Assembly (NCBI RefSeq): GCF_001428065.1
Contig: NZ_LMSE01000001.1
Location: 52,656 to 116,655 of the forward strand
Origin: Nostocoides sp. Soil756
GTDB lineage: Bacteria; Actinomycetota; Actinomycetes; Actinomycetales; Dermatophilaceae
DNA length: 64,000 bases
Direction: 5' to 3'
Shown one piece after another: positions 1-8,150 of this stretch (positions are counted from its first letter, which is position 1; each line of letters opens with the position of its first letter). Below the pieces are notes generated by a model that searched no databases, was not told where the DNA came from, and saw only the letters and a list, made by a program, of their open reading frames with translations. The position numbers were made by a program, and so were the translations under genes.

Positions 1-45
1 TCGCAGCTCAGGTGAAGTCGGGAGGAATTTCCTTACTGGCTCAAG

Positions 46-113
46 GCGCGCCTTCGGCGCGCAGGCGCGGGGCCCCGCGACAGGGACCCCCGCGCTCCGG
101 GCGCTTCGCGCCC
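46..113. terminator. Two GC-rich hairpins at the left edge
   Basis: Positions 46-62 form a 7-bp stem (GCGCGCC / GGCGCGC) closed by a TTC loop, and 99-113 form a 6-bp stem (GGGCGC / GCGCCC), also with a TTC loop. They lie just past the stop of the minus-strand membrane gene at 158, so they could end its transcription. No T-run follows on either strand, so a terminator role is inference. Confidence 0.4.
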
Positions 114-157
114 TCCGCGCACCCCCGCCGCACCCCACGCAAGATGGCGTGACCAAG

Positions 158-415
158 TCAGCTTCGATCGCGCCGACGTCGCCGCAGATGCCAAGGCACC
201 GCCCACAGCCAGAAGGGAATCGAGATCACGCCGAAGATCACGTTGTAGGCGGCATCCGACCGAGCGCCCAGTAGGTATGCCACGCCGGCCGCCGAGCCGG
301 TAAGCACGGCCCACACCAGGAAGATCGGTAGCGTCTTGACGCGCTCTCCCGCGATCTCATCGAGCCAGCCCTCATACCCGCGCCGCCTCTTGTCTTCCGA
401 CTCCGATCCCGACAC
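158..415 (-). CDS. Small two-helix membrane protein
   Basis: An 85-residue protein of no family I recognise. The first 25 residues are charged, two hydrophobic segments follow at about residues 30-47 and 56-72, and the tail is a run of arginines (RRRRRD), as expected for a protein anchored with its C-terminus in the cytoplasm. The start is GTG at 415; a strong ribosome site, GGAGGGG, lies 5-6 nt upstream and supports both the gene and this start. It lies on the left side of the tRNA-Gly fragment at 722, so it is probably cargo of the integrated element and not core chromosome. Function unknown. Confidence 0.6.
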   Translation of the reverse strand: MSGSESEDKRRRGYEGWLDEIAGERVKTLPIFLVWAVLTGSAAGVAYLLGARSDAAYNVIFGVISIPFWLWAVPWHLRRRRRDRS

Positions 416-721
416 TACCCCTCCTCGCCGCCGACAGATCCAATATGTTGCGGAATCGTCTCACCCTCAAGCCGCCGAACCTCCGCTCCACTCTCCGCCG
501 GTCTCCGGGCCGCCTCAAGGGCGCTGCGCGTCGCTACGCGATGACCTCCGGCCACCCTTGACCCGACCACTCCAGCCGGCTCCCCTGCTCCGCTACGGAT
601 CGGTGGCTCTCCCTGCCCGCGTGCCCAATCGTGCCCAATCACCCTCCAGAACACACCAAACAGGCACCACCAAAGCCAGTGCAGCCGTGCGTGATCGCAG
701 CCTGGGAAGACCCGTCCGCCC
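416..721. other. Gene-free stretch next to the tRNA fragment
   Basis: About 300 bases upstream of the small membrane gene and left of the tRNA-Gly fragment. Open frames run through it on both strands, but none has a ribosome site, a family resemblance or a sensible start. The minus-strand frame that crosses the tRNA fragment (with residues such as MTGIEPACPAWEAGG) is the well-known false ORF read antisense through tRNA-Gly genes. Apart from being the presumed end of the integrated element, I see nothing in it. Confidence 0.5.
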
Positions 722-767
722 GCTTCCCAAGCTGGACACGCGGGTTCGATTCCCGTCATCGGCTCCA
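722..767 (+). repeat. 3' half of tRNA-Gly(CCC), probable attachment-site remnant
   Basis: Starting at 722 the sequence reads as a tRNA from the anticodon loop onward: loop TTCCCAA with anticodon CCC, the 3' side of the anticodon stem GCTGG, a variable loop, T-arm GCGGG-TTCGATT-CCCGT, acceptor 3' strand CATCGGC, discriminator T (normal for Gly) and CCA at 765-767. The 5' half is missing: no D-arm and no GCCGATG acceptor partner lie in the preceding 45-80 bases, and the 5' anticodon stem pairs imperfectly. A lone 3' half is what a tRNA-targeting integrase leaves at the distal end of its element. That would put the intact tRNA and the element to the left of the window. Confidence 0.75.
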
Positions 768-779
768 GAACGACAGATC

Positions 780-802
780 CCCCGACACGCTTTTCGTCGG
801 GG
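780..802. terminator. Hairpin behind the tRNA-Gly fragment
   Basis: Arms CCCCGAC (780-786) and GTCGGGG (796-802) pair perfectly over 7 bp around a 9-nt loop containing TTTT. It sits 12 nt after the CCA of the tRNA-Gly fragment, where the original tRNA terminator would be. That fits the idea that sequence from here rightward is the native chromosome downstream of the original tRNA gene. Confidence 0.5.
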
Positions 803-871
803 AATTCCTCGTTCAGACACGCAAGCACGGCGGGAATCGGGAGACGCCCATCGCGCGAAGCGCTCGACGCG

Positions 872-893
872 GCGGGTCCCGTCATCGGCTCCA
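872..893 (+). repeat. Second, shorter tRNA-Gly 3' end copy
   Basis: Bases 872-893 repeat the end of the tRNA fragment: GCGGGT, then CCCGTCATCGGCTCCA, the same 16 bases that end the first copy. Six bases (TTCGAT or equivalent) of the T-loop are deleted. The two copies are 126 bp apart in the same orientation. This could be an older attachment-site scar, or a duplication made when an element was lost. Confidence 0.6.
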
Positions 894-920
894 GTGAGCA
901 GGTGCGCCTGCTCCGAGAGC

Positions 921-1514
921 TCAGGCTCCCAGCACGTCAGGCAGCCGAGGACGCGGAAATCCGCGGATGGCACGGTTGTATCCGCGCCCGCGGGCGCCGG
1001 AGATCTCGGACACCGAGCCGCCGTAGAAGTGGGTGGCGTACACGGTGTTGGTGACGGAGTTGACCGCCACGCCGAAATGCGGGCCGTCGCCGTCCCGCTG
1101 CAGGTCCCGCGTGGCGCTGACGGTGTTCGCGCCGTCGATGACGACGAGGTCGCCGAGGTGGCCACCCGAGCCCGAGGTCCCCGTCGTGAGGTAGGTCGTA
1201 TCGGTCACCGGGTTGACCGCCAGGGTGATCGGATACCCGCCCACGGGCACGGACGCCGCCACGGAGTGGTCCGACGTCCTGACGACCGAGATCGTGTCGT
1301 CGGCGGTGTTCGCGACGTAGAGGCGGCCGGTGTGCGGGTTGAGCGCCACGCTCGTGGGCGCGCCACCGACCGCGATGGTGTCGGTGACGGCGTAGGTCGG
1401 GGCCGCGGGTGCGGCGACCGCCGCGGGGGCGGTCGATGCCTCCACCCCGACCATGCCCAGGCCCATGAGCGCGGCGAGCGCCAGCACGGGACCACGACGA
1501 CGCACAGGCTGCAT
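921..1514 (-). CDS. Secreted YVTN-type beta-propeller protein, probably truncated
   Basis: A 197-residue protein starting at MQPVRRRG, with a signal peptide: basic start, hydrophobic core at about residues 9-24, and Ala-rich cleavage region. It then shows about three blades of the 40-residue YVTN propeller repeat (VGGAPTSVALNPHTGRLYVAN, VGGYPITLAVNPVT, FGVAVNSVTNTVYATHF). Family members usually have six or seven blades, and this one ends abruptly after SEISGARG in unrelated residues (RGFPRPRLPDVLGA). The stop lies only 27 bp from the second tRNA-Gly fragment, so the 3' end was probably removed by recombination there. The in-frame extension upstream to 1847 has no ribosome site and no propeller character. 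Likely a decaying surface protein of unknown role. Confidence 0.6.
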   Translation of the reverse strand: MQPVRRRGPVLALAALMGLGMVGVEASTAPAAVAAPAAPTYAVTDTIAVGGAPTSVALNPHTGRLYVANTADDTISVVRTSDHSVAASVPVGGYPITLAVNPVTDTTYLTTGTSGSGGHLGDLVVIDGANTVSATRDLQRDGDGPHFGVAVNSVTNTVYATHFYGGSVSEISGARGRGYNRAIRGFPRPRLPDVLGA

Positions 1515-1765
1515 ACCAGGAGCCCCCAATAAAGGTGGTGGCGAACACCACGGGAGTCCGCGTGCATCAGCAACCACTCGAGTCCCTGGAACGTAACACG
1601 TCAGCGCTCTCACCTGCGCCGATCCTTCGATGTGCCGCCATGGACCATCCACCAGGACGGCCACGTGCCTCGACTGCCGGTCGTCGTCGGTGAGCAGACT
1701 GCTGCCCACTGGCGCCACCGAGGTCGCCGAGGGGATGCGCCGCGTCGTGGCAGGACGCGGCCCCT

Positions 1766-2317
1766 TCACCCGCCCGGGACGAGCCAGTTCAGGACCGTCA
1801 CCGCGCCGATGACGGCGCACACCACGAAGAGCGCGGCCACGATCCATCCGATGACCTGCGCCCCGTCGAGCCCCGAGGACTCCTCCTCATCACCCGGCAC
1901 CTCCTGAGCCACGACGGCATCCGGCCCCGCGCCGTCGGGCAGCAGCGGGGACGTGGGCTTGTCGAGGTCGGGGTCGCTGGTCAGGGCGCGGGCGCGCAGC
2001 GCCTCCAGGCGTGGGGGCCGCGGCTCGTCGCGGAACGGCGCGGGGATGGAGCGCCACATCACCGCGAAGTCGTCGGCCGACTGCTCGCGCCACGCCGCCA
2101 CGGCCTCGTCGGCCTCGGGGCCCCGGACCCCGGTGGTGAACCACGCCGCGCCCGCCCGCGGCAGGTCACCCATCCCGTGGTGGACGTGGCCGAGGAGGGT
2201 CAGGGCCGGCGCGTCGCGTTCGGACCCGACGTGCTCGACGAGCAGGTCGCGGGCCTGCCAGGTGCGGCCCTGCTCGATGAGCTCGCGCGCACGCTCGACG
2301 ACCTCGGACCCGCTCAC
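1766..2317 (-). CDS. DUF6584-like protein with C-terminal membrane anchor
   Basis: A 183-residue protein. Residues 1-75 resemble the DUF6584 / TPR-like module of Actinobacteria (VVERARELIEQGRTWQARDLL, then a helix-turn-helix repeat ending in GDLPRAGAAWF). Here an acidic linker and one C-terminal transmembrane helix (about residues 155-178) follow. The GTG start at 2317 overlaps by 4 nt the stop of a 33-codon ORF upstream (GTGA), suggesting coupled translation. Function unknown; the architecture suggests a tail-anchored scaffold or regulator. The 250 bp between it and the propeller gene holds nothing I can identify. Confidence 0.7.
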   Translation of the reverse strand: MSGSEVVERARELIEQGRTWQARDLLVEHVGSERDAPALTLLGHVHHGMGDLPRAGAAWFTTGVRGPEADEAVAAWREQSADDFAVMWRSIPAPFRDEPRPPRLEALRARALTSDPDLDKPTSPLLPDGAGPDAVVAQEVPGDEEESSGLDGAQVIGWIVAALFVVCAVIGAVTVLNWLVPGG

Positions 2318-2415
2318 GCCAGAACCCCCTCGTCGTCCGTGCCGGGCACCTCGGCGGAGAGCAGGTGCGGGAGGACCACACCCTGCCCCACCAGCGCCGA
2401 CGGGACGATGCTCAT
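2314..2415 (-). CDS. Possible 33-residue leader ORF
   Basis: A short ORF (MSIVPSALVGQG ... DDEGVLA) whose TGA overlaps the GTG of the DUF6584-like gene by 4 nt. No recognised domain. The overlap is the main argument for it. It may instead be untranslated leader, or the N-terminus of a differently framed protein. Confidence 0.3.
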   Translation of the reverse strand: MSIVPSALVGQGVVLPHLLSAEVPGTDDEGVLA

Positions 2416-2496
2416 GGCGCGAGTATGCCGCTCACGGCTCCCCGCCGTGGGCGGGCGCGCGCGTCGCACCGGCCGACCCCGCCCCTTGCCCTGGGT

Positions 2497-2531
2497 TACC
2501 GGTCGGTAGAATACTGGTGAGCAAGCGCTCA
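2497..2531. promoter_or_regulatory. Two adjacent inverted repeats before the acyl-CoA dehydrogenase
   Basis: TACCG-GT-CGGTA at 2497-2508 and TGAGC-AAGC-GCTCA at 2518-2531 are two perfect dyads 9 nt apart, ending 23 nt before the acyl-CoA dehydrogenase start. Short dyads of this kind are typical operators of TetR-family repressors, which commonly control fatty-acid genes in Actinobacteria. The regulator is not in the window. A ribosome site (GAGAGGA) lies at 2542-2548. Confidence 0.55.
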
Positions 2532-2554
2532 CTCATGCGACGAGAGGACGACCC

Positions 2555-4426
2555 ATGGGGCACTACAAGAGCAACCTGCGCGACATCGAGTTCACCCTCT
2601 TCGAGGTGCTCGGTCGCGGGGACGTCCTGGGCTCCGGTCCCTACGCGGACCTCGACCCCGACACCGCGCGCGAGATGCTCAAGGAGGTCTCGCGCCTGGC
2701 CGAGCACGAGATCGCCGACTCCTTCGCCGACGCCGACCGCCATCCGCCGGTCTACGACCCGCAGACCCAGGCCGTGACGATGCCCGCCTCGTTCGCGACG
2801 TCCTTCGCCGCGTACCGCGACAGCGGCTTCTGGGCCATCGACCTGCCCGCCGAGCTCGACGGCACCGTCGCGCCGCCGAGCCTGCGCTGGGCCGTCAACG
2901 AGATGCTGCTCGGCGCCAACCCCGCGCTGGCGATGTTCGCGGCCTCCTACTCCTTCGCCAAGCTCCTGCACGAGCTCGGCACGCCCGAGCAGCAGCAGCT
3001 GGCCCGCTGGATCGTCGAGAAGGGCTGGCACTGCACGATGGTGCTCACCGAGCCCGACGCCGGCTCCGACGTCGGCGCCGGCCGCACCAAGGCCGTGCCG
3101 AACGCCGACGGCACCTGGACCCTCACCGGCGTCAAGCGCTTCATCACCAGCGCCGAGTCCGACCTGGTCGACAACGTCGTGCACTTCGTCCTGGCCCGGC
3201 CCGAGGGCGCGGGCCCCGGCACCAAGGGCCTGTCGCTCTTCATCCTGCCCAAGTACGCCGTCGACCTCGAGACCGGCGAGCTCGGCGAGCGCAACGGCGT
3301 CTACGTCACCAACGTCGAGAAGAAGATGGGCCTGAAGGTCTCCCCCACCTGCGAGGTCACCTTCGGCGGCGACGTGCCGGCCGTCGGTACCCTGCTCGGG
3401 GAGGTCCACGACGGCATCGCGCAGATGTTCCACGTCATCGAGAACGCGCGGATGATGGTGGGCACCAAGGCGATCGCCACCCTGTCGACCGGCTACCTCA
3501 ACGCGCTCGAGTACGCCAAGCAGCGCGTCCAGGGCGCCGACCTCACCCAGATGAGCGACAAGGCGGCGCCGCGCGTCACCATCACCCACCACCCCGACGT
3601 GCGCCGATCGCTGATGCTGCAGAAGGCCTACTCCGAGGGCCTGCGCGCGCTGGTGCTCTACACCGCGAGCCAGCAGGACGTCGTCGACCAGCACCGCCTC
3701 ACCACCGGCGACGCCGTGCCCGAGCCCGGCTCGGCCGCCGACATCGCCAACCGGGTCAACGACCTGCTGCTGCCGATCGTCAAGGGCCTGGGCTCCGAGC
3801 GGGCCTGGGTGCTGCTGGGCACCGAGTCGCTGCAGACCTTCGGCGGCTCCGGCTTCCTCCAGGACTACCCGGTCGAGCAGTACGTGCGCGACGCCAAGAT
3901 CGACACCCTCTACGAGGGCACCACGGCCATCCAGGGCATGGACTTCTTCTTCCGCAAGATCGTGCGCGACAAGGGCCAGGCCCTGACCCACCTCGCGACC
4001 CAGATGCAGGAGTTCGCCAAGGACCTCGGCCAGCACGGCGGCCGCATCGACCGCGAGCGCGAGCTGCTCGGGCAGGGCGTCGACGACGTGCAGGGGATCC
4101 TCGGCTACATGGTCGGCGAGCTGACCAAGGCCGACCCGCGCCAGGGCGGCGACGTCGCGAACCTCTACAAGGTCGGGCAGAACACCTCCCGGCTGCTCCT
4201 CGGCGCGGGCGACCTGGTGGTCGGCTGGCTCCTGCTGCGCCAGGCCGCGGTGGCGCTCGACGCGCTGGCCGCCGGCGCGCAGGGCAAGGACAAGGACTTC
4301 TACGAGGGCAAGGTCGCGGCGGCGCAGTTCTACGCCCGGCAGGTGCTGCCCCGGCTGGGCGCCGAGCGCGCCATGGCCGAGGCCACCGACAACGACCTGA
4401 TGGACGTGCCCGAGTCCGCGTTCTGA
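2555..4426 (+). CDS. Acyl-CoA dehydrogenase, long actinobacterial type
   Basis: A 623-residue FAD enzyme that introduces the 2,3-double bond into acyl-CoA, the first step of beta-oxidation. The N-terminus ([19 protein letters not shown]) marks the long 600-residue subgroup with an extra N-terminal and C-terminal domain. The FAD and substrate core contains [13 protein letters not shown], and the catalytic Glu is expected in LYEGTTAIQ near residue 453. The start has GAGAGGA 6 nt upstream. It converges on the acyl-CoA ligase gene, 21 bp between stops, and the pair suggests fatty-acid or branched acyl catabolism. The exact chain-length preference cannot be read from the sequence. Confidence 0.9.
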   Translation: MGHYKSNLRDIEFTLFEVLGRGDVLGSGPYADLDPDTAREMLKEVSRLAEHEIADSFADADRHPPVYDPQTQAVTMPASFATSFAAYRDSGFWAIDLPAELDGTVAPPSLRWAVNEMLLGANPALAMFAASYSFAKLLHELGTPEQQQLARWIVEKGWHCTMVLTEPDAGSDVGAGRTKAVPNADGTWTLTGVKRFITSAESDLVDNVVHFVLARPEGAGPGTKGLSLFILPKYAVDLETGELGERNGVYVTNVEKKMGLKVSPTCEVTFGGDVPAVGTLLGEVHDGIAQMFHVIENARMMVGTKAIATLSTGYLNALEYAKQRVQGADLTQMSDKAAPRVTITHHPDVRRSLMLQKAYSEGLRALVLYTASQQDVVDQHRLTTGDAVPEPGSAADIANRVNDLLLPIVKGLGSERAWVLLGTESLQTFGGSGFLQDYPVEQYVRDAKIDTLYEGTTAIQGMDFFFRKIVRDKGQALTHLATQMQEFAKDLGQHGGRIDRERELLGQGVDDVQGILGYMVGELTKADPRQGGDVANLYKVGQNTSRLLLGAGDLVVGWLLLRQAAVALDALAAGAQGKDKDFYEGKVAAAQFYARQVLPRLGAERAMAEATDNDLMDVPESAF

Positions 4427-4447
4427 CCGGCGCGCAGCCGGGGCGGC

Positions 4448-5971
4448 TCAGGCGTCGAGGCGGTCGCGCAGCACCCGCTTGAGCAGCTTGCCGCTCTGGT
4501 TGCGCGGCAGCTCGTCGACGAACACGACCTTCTTGGGGACCTTGTAGGACGCCAGGCTGGTGCGCGCGTGGGCGATGATCGCCGCCTCGTCGACATCCTC
4601 GCCGGAGCGGCGGACCACCACGGCCGTGACCGCCTCGATCCAGCGCTCGTCGGGGGTGGCCACCACCGCGACCTCGGCGACGGCCGGATGGGTGTAGACG
4701 GCGTCCTCGACCTCTCGCGAGGCGACCAGCACGCCACCGGTGTTGATGACGTCCTTGATGCGGTCGACGACCGTGATGTAGCCCGCCTCGTCCCGCACGA
4801 CCATGTCGCCGGAGTGGAACCAGCCGTCGCGGAACGCGGCCTCGGTCTCGTCCGGCTTGTTCCAGTAGCCGATGCACAGCTGGGGCGAGCGGTAGAGCAG
4901 CTCGCCGCGCTCGCCGGCGGGGACGTCGGCGCCCTCCTCGTCGACCACCCTGGTCTCGACGAACAGCACCGTCCGCCCGCACGACTCGGGGCGCTCCTCG
5001 TGCTCGGCGGGCAGCAGCACGGTGGCCAGCGGGCCGATCTCGCTCTGCCCGAAGCAGTTGTAGAAGCCGATGTCGGGCAACCGCGCGGCCAGGCGGTCGC
5101 GCACCGGCCCCGGCATGATCGAGGCGCCGTAGTACGCCTTGCGCAGGCTGGTGAGGTCGGCGGTGGCCAGTGCCTCGTGGTTCGAGAGCGGCACCCAGAC
5201 CGTGGGCGCGAGGAACAGCGAGCGATGCCGGTCGGCCGCCACCCGGCGCAGGATCTCGGCCACGTCGGGCTTGGGCAGCAGGGTGTTGGTGCAGCCCCGG
5301 GCCAGCGACGGCAGGAGGAACACGTGCATCTGGGCCGAGTGGTAGAGCGGCATGCAGTGCAGCGGGTCGTCGTCCTCGGCGATCTCGAGCCCGGCGAGGC
5401 ACGACACGTACTCGTGCACCAGCGCGCGGTGCGTCATCATCGCGCCCTTGGGCGCCGAGGTGGTGCCCGAGGTGTAGAGCAGCTGCACCAGGTCGAGCTC
5501 GTCGACCTCGTGTTCGAGGGTCGGGACCTCGCCGGCGGCCCAGTGGGGCAGGACGGCGTCGTCGGTGCCGTGGAGCACCAGCACCTGCTCCAGCGCCGTG
5601 CGCTCGCGGACCTGCTCGACGCCCGCGCGCAGCGGCTCGTCGACGAGCACCACCCGGGCGCCGGAGTCGGTCAGCAGGTACTCGAGCTCGCCGCCGGTGA
5701 GGGCGAAGTTGACCGGCACGTGGACCAGCCCGGCCCGGGCGCAGCCGAGGAAGGCCAGCAGGTAGGCGTCGGAGTTCAGGCCCACCGTGGCCACGCGGTC
5801 ACCGTGGGCCAGCCCCAGCGAGAGGAGGTGCCCCGCGGCGCGGGTGACCCCGGCGTCGAGCTCGCGGTAGGTCCACTGCCGCTCGGCGAACCGCAGGGCG
5901 ACCTTGTCGCCGAACCGCTGTGCGCTGCGCCGGACGATGTCGTCGACGGTGCTCGACCGTGGGTCACCCAT
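4448..5971 (-). CDS. Acyl-CoA synthetase (AMP-forming)
   Basis: A 507-residue adenylating enzyme (ANL superfamily) that activates a carboxylic acid with ATP and CoA. The P-loop motif YTSGTTSAPKGAM lies at about residues 163-175, GYWNKPDET with GWFHSGDM near 365-385, and the C-terminal lysine loop in LPRNQSGKLLKR at the end, so the enzyme is full length. Start MGDPRSS at 5971. Its neighbour, the convergent acyl-CoA dehydrogenase, suggests the acid enters beta-oxidation. FadD-like, but the substrate (medium, long or aromatic acid) is not certain. Confidence 0.88.
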   Translation of the reverse strand: MGDPRSSTVDDIVRRSAQRFGDKVALRFAERQWTYRELDAGVTRAAGHLLSLGLAHGDRVATVGLNSDAYLLAFLGCARAGLVHVPVNFALTGGELEYLLTDSGARVVLVDEPLRAGVEQVRERTALEQVLVLHGTDDAVLPHWAAGEVPTLEHEVDELDLVQLLYTSGTTSAPKGAMMTHRALVHEYVSCLAGLEIAEDDDPLHCMPLYHSAQMHVFLLPSLARGCTNTLLPKPDVAEILRRVAADRHRSLFLAPTVWVPLSNHEALATADLTSLRKAYYGASIMPGPVRDRLAARLPDIGFYNCFGQSEIGPLATVLLPAEHEERPESCGRTVLFVETRVVDEEGADVPAGERGELLYRSPQLCIGYWNKPDETEAAFRDGWFHSGDMVVRDEAGYITVVDRIKDVINTGGVLVASREVEDAVYTHPAVAEVAVVATPDERWIEAVTAVVVRRSGEDVDEAAIIAHARTSLASYKVPKKVVFVDELPRNQSGKLLKRVLRDRLDA

Positions 5972-6033
5972 CCCCGGACCCTAGGCAGCGGGATCGGCGG
6001 GGGTCAAGCATCCGAACGGGGACCCGGACACGA

Positions 6034-6066
6034 CGACGGCCCGCCCCTGTCGGGGACGGGCCGTCG
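6034..6066 (-). terminator. Strong hairpin after the DUF6458 gene
   Basis: Arms CGACGGCCCG (6034-6043) and CGGGCCGTCG (6057-6066) pair perfectly and the stem extends inward with CCCC/GGGG around a TGT loop. It lies 25 bp past the stop of the minus-strand DUF6458 gene and in front of the acyl-CoA ligase. No T-run is visible, which is common for actinobacterial terminators. Confidence 0.6.
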
Positions 6067-6090
6067 GACGTGGTGCGGTGTCGCCGCCGG

Positions 6091-6342
6091 TCAGAGCGGG
6101 TCGACGTCGGTGCGGTCGACCCGGGAGCCGGTGGCGGGGTCGACGGTGGACTGACGGGTGGCGGTGTAGCCACGGCTGGTGCGACCGCGCATGGCGAAGG
6201 ACAGGATGATCGCCAGGAGGCCGGCGATCATCAGGATGATGCCGACGAGGCTGAGGTTGACGCCCGCGACGACGGTGGTCCCGACGGCGAAGAAGAGGAT
6301 CGCGCCGACGACGAGCAGGAAGATGCCGAGTCCGATGTACAT
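6091..6342 (-). CDS. DUF6458 family two-helix membrane protein
   Basis: An 83-residue protein with two hydrophobic helices (about residues 3-22 and 28-50, containing SLVGIILMIAGLLAIILSF) and a polar cytoplasmic-type tail rich in Thr, Arg and Asp. The pattern GLGIFLLVVGAILFFAV followed by GVNLSLVGIILMIAG is that of DUF6458, a family common in Actinobacteria with no known function. The start at 6342 has AGGAGA 6 nt upstream; longer upstream reading frames lack such a site. A possible promoter (TTCAAC, 18 nt, TAGAGT on the minus strand near 6385-6412) precedes it. Confidence 0.8.
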   Translation of the reverse strand: MYIGLGIFLLVVGAILFFAVGTTVVAGVNLSLVGIILMIAGLLAIILSFAMRGRTSRGYTATRQSTVDPATGSRVDRTDVDPL

Positions 6343-6458
6343 GTGGGTCTCCTGAGTGGCCGGGGTCGGATGGCCGACAACGCACTCTACCTGCGAAAAC
6401 GCCCCATGTTGAAGGTTGGTGCAGCCCTCTGCACCAGGGGGCCGGGCGTGGCCGCGGG

Positions 6459-6674
6459 CTAGACCCAGCCGCCGCGGTCGGTCATTCGGGTGTGCTGCGC
6501 GGCGGCGGTCTCGGCCGAGTACGGCGCGTCGGACGAGGCTCGCGCGTCGGACGAGGCTCGCGCCCCGACCCGGTCGTGGCGGCGCGCGATGTACTGGCGG
6601 GCCCACACGACGGCGCCCGCAACGGCGCCGAGCACCAGCAGTCCGAGCATCACCACGGCGAACGGTGTCGGCAC
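6459..6674 (-). CDS. Small single-pass membrane protein with a repeated RASSDA motif
   Basis: A 71-residue protein: one N-terminal helix (about residues 4-24, VVMLGLLVLGAVAGAVVW), a basic stretch, then the repeat RASSDA-RASSDA, encoded by an 18-bp tandem duplication at about 6527-6562. GTG start at 6674 with GGGGAG 5 nt upstream. No family recognised. It lies between DUF6458 and the FAD oxidase on the same strand and may be expressed on its own. Confidence 0.6.
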   Translation of the reverse strand: MPTPFAVVMLGLLVLGAVAGAVVWARQYIARRHDRVGARASSDARASSDAPYSAETAAAQHTRMTDRGGWV

Positions 6675-6748
6675 GGGGCTCCCCTCTCGTCGGCCCCGGC
6701 GGTGCGGGGTCCTCAGTGTGACGCGCGCGGGGGGGCGGCGTCCAGGCC

Positions 6749-8113
6749 TCAGACGAACGAGCCGGGGTTGAGGATGCCGTCGGGGTCGAGCGCGGCCTTG
6801 ACCCGGCGGTTCAGCGCCATCGCCGCGGGGCCGATCTGGTCCTCGAGGCAGCCGGCCTTGAGCCGCCCCACCCCGTGCTCACCGGTGATGGTGCCGCCAA
6901 GGGCGATCGCGGCGCGCATGACGTCGTCGAACGCCAGCCGGGCGCGGCGCTCGGAGTCGGGGTCGCCCGCGTCGTAGACGATGGCGGGGTGGGTGTTGCC
7001 GTCGCCGGCGTGGGCGACGACGGGGATCTCGACCTGGTGGCGCTGGGCGATGGCCTCGATCTCGGCGAGCAGGGCCGGCAGCTGCGGCACCGGGACGCCG
7101 ACGTCCTCGGGCAGGACGGCGCCGCGGGGCTCGAGCGCGGTGAAGTGCACGCGCCGGGCCTGGACGAACATCTCGCCCTCGGCCGGGTCGTCGGTGGCCT
7201 CGACGTCCTTGGCGCCGCACAGCTCGCAGGCGGCCACGATGGCGGCGACCTCCTCCTCGCGGGAGGCGCCCGGGGCGTCGGACTGGATGAGCAGCAGCGC
7301 GCCCGCGTCGCGGTCGAGACCCATCGGGCGGAAGTCCTCGACGGCGTTGATCGAGGCCCGGTCCATGAGCTCGACCATGCTGGCGCGCACGGTGCGGCCG
7401 AGCTCGATGACGGCGGCCGCGGCATCCGCGACCGTGGGGAACAACGCGACGACGGTGGAGGCCGGCTGCTGGGCCGGGACCAGGCGCAGCACGGCCCGGG
7501 TGACGATCCCGAGCGTCCCCTCGGAGCCGACGAAGAGCTTCAGCAGCGACAGGCCGGCGACGTCCTTGACGCGCTTGCCGCCGAGGGTGACGAGGGTGCC
7601 GTCGGCCAGCACGACGTCCATCCCCAGCACGTAGTCGGTGGTGACTCCGTACTTGACGCAGCACAGGCCCCCGGCGTTGGTGGCGATGTTGCCGCCGATC
7701 GAGCAGATCTCGAACGAGCTGGGGTCCGGCGGGTACCAGAGGCCCTCGGCCGCGGCGGCCCGCTTGACCTCGACGTTCAGGGCGCCCGGCTCGACCACGG
7801 CCACCCGCGCCGCGGTGTCGATCTCGACGGCGCGCATCCGCTCCAGGCTCAGGGTGACGCAGCCGTCGACGGCCATCGAGCCGCCCGAGAGCGACGTGCC
7901 GGCACCGCGCGGGACGACGCCGATGCCGTGCCGCGTGGCCCAGCGCAGCGTCGCCTGGACGTGCTCGGCCGACTCCGCGCGGACAGCGGCGCGGGGAGTC
8001 CCGACGCTCGCGTCGTGCGTCCAGTCGTAGCGGTACTTCTCGAGCGCGGCGGGGTCGGTGACGACGACTCCGGCGGGGAGGGCGTCGGCGAGCTCCTTGA
8101 CGACATCGTCCAT
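6749..8113 (-). CDS. FAD-linked oxidase, GlcD / D-lactate dehydrogenase type
   Basis: A 454-residue flavoprotein of the PCMH-FAD family that oxidises 2-hydroxy acids such as glycolate or D-lactate. The FAD-binding domain contains GAGTSLSGGSM near residue 75 and NIATNAGGLCCVKYG near 145. The C-terminal FAD-oxidase domain carries HAGDGNTHP and TGEHGVGRLK, the metal- and substrate-binding signature of GlcD, and ends in DPDGILNPGSF. Start MDDVVKEL at 8113 follows a G-rich ribosome site. It lies 37 bp downstream of the nitrilase on the same strand, so the two are probably cotranscribed. No GlcE or GlcF partner is nearby, so a single-subunit enzyme is likely. Confidence 0.85.
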   Translation of the reverse strand: MDDVVKELADALPAGVVVTDPAALEKYRYDWTHDASVGTPRAAVRAESAEHVQATLRWATRHGIGVVPRGAGTSLSGGSMAVDGCVTLSLERMRAVEIDTAARVAVVEPGALNVEVKRAAAAEGLWYPPDPSSFEICSIGGNIATNAGGLCCVKYGVTTDYVLGMDVVLADGTLVTLGGKRVKDVAGLSLLKLFVGSEGTLGIVTRAVLRLVPAQQPASTVVALFPTVADAAAAVIELGRTVRASMVELMDRASINAVEDFRPMGLDRDAGALLLIQSDAPGASREEEVAAIVAACELCGAKDVEATDDPAEGEMFVQARRVHFTALEPRGAVLPEDVGVPVPQLPALLAEIEAIAQRHQVEIPVVAHAGDGNTHPAIVYDAGDPDSERRARLAFDDVMRAAIALGGTITGEHGVGRLKAGCLEDQIGPAAMALNRRVKAALDPDGILNPGSFV

Positions 8114-8150
8114 CCCCCCACTCTCGCACGCCCGGTTCAGGCGCACGAGG

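Noticed and set aside
684-767. A complete tRNA-Gly gene starting at GCCG (684)
   Set aside because: Only the first four acceptor bases pair, the D-arm is absent, and the length would be 84 nt for a short-variable-loop tRNA. Only the 3' half is tRNA-like.
415-1165. Minus-strand ORFs over the tRNA fragment with residues such as MTGIEPACPAWEAGG and GADDGNRTRVSSLG
   Set aside because: These are the familiar antisense readings of tRNA-Gly genes that appear as false proteins in databases; no ribosome site and no other support.
1515-1765. Small frames between the propeller and DUF6584-like genes
   Set aside because: No ribosome site, no family, and both strands give equally weak frames.
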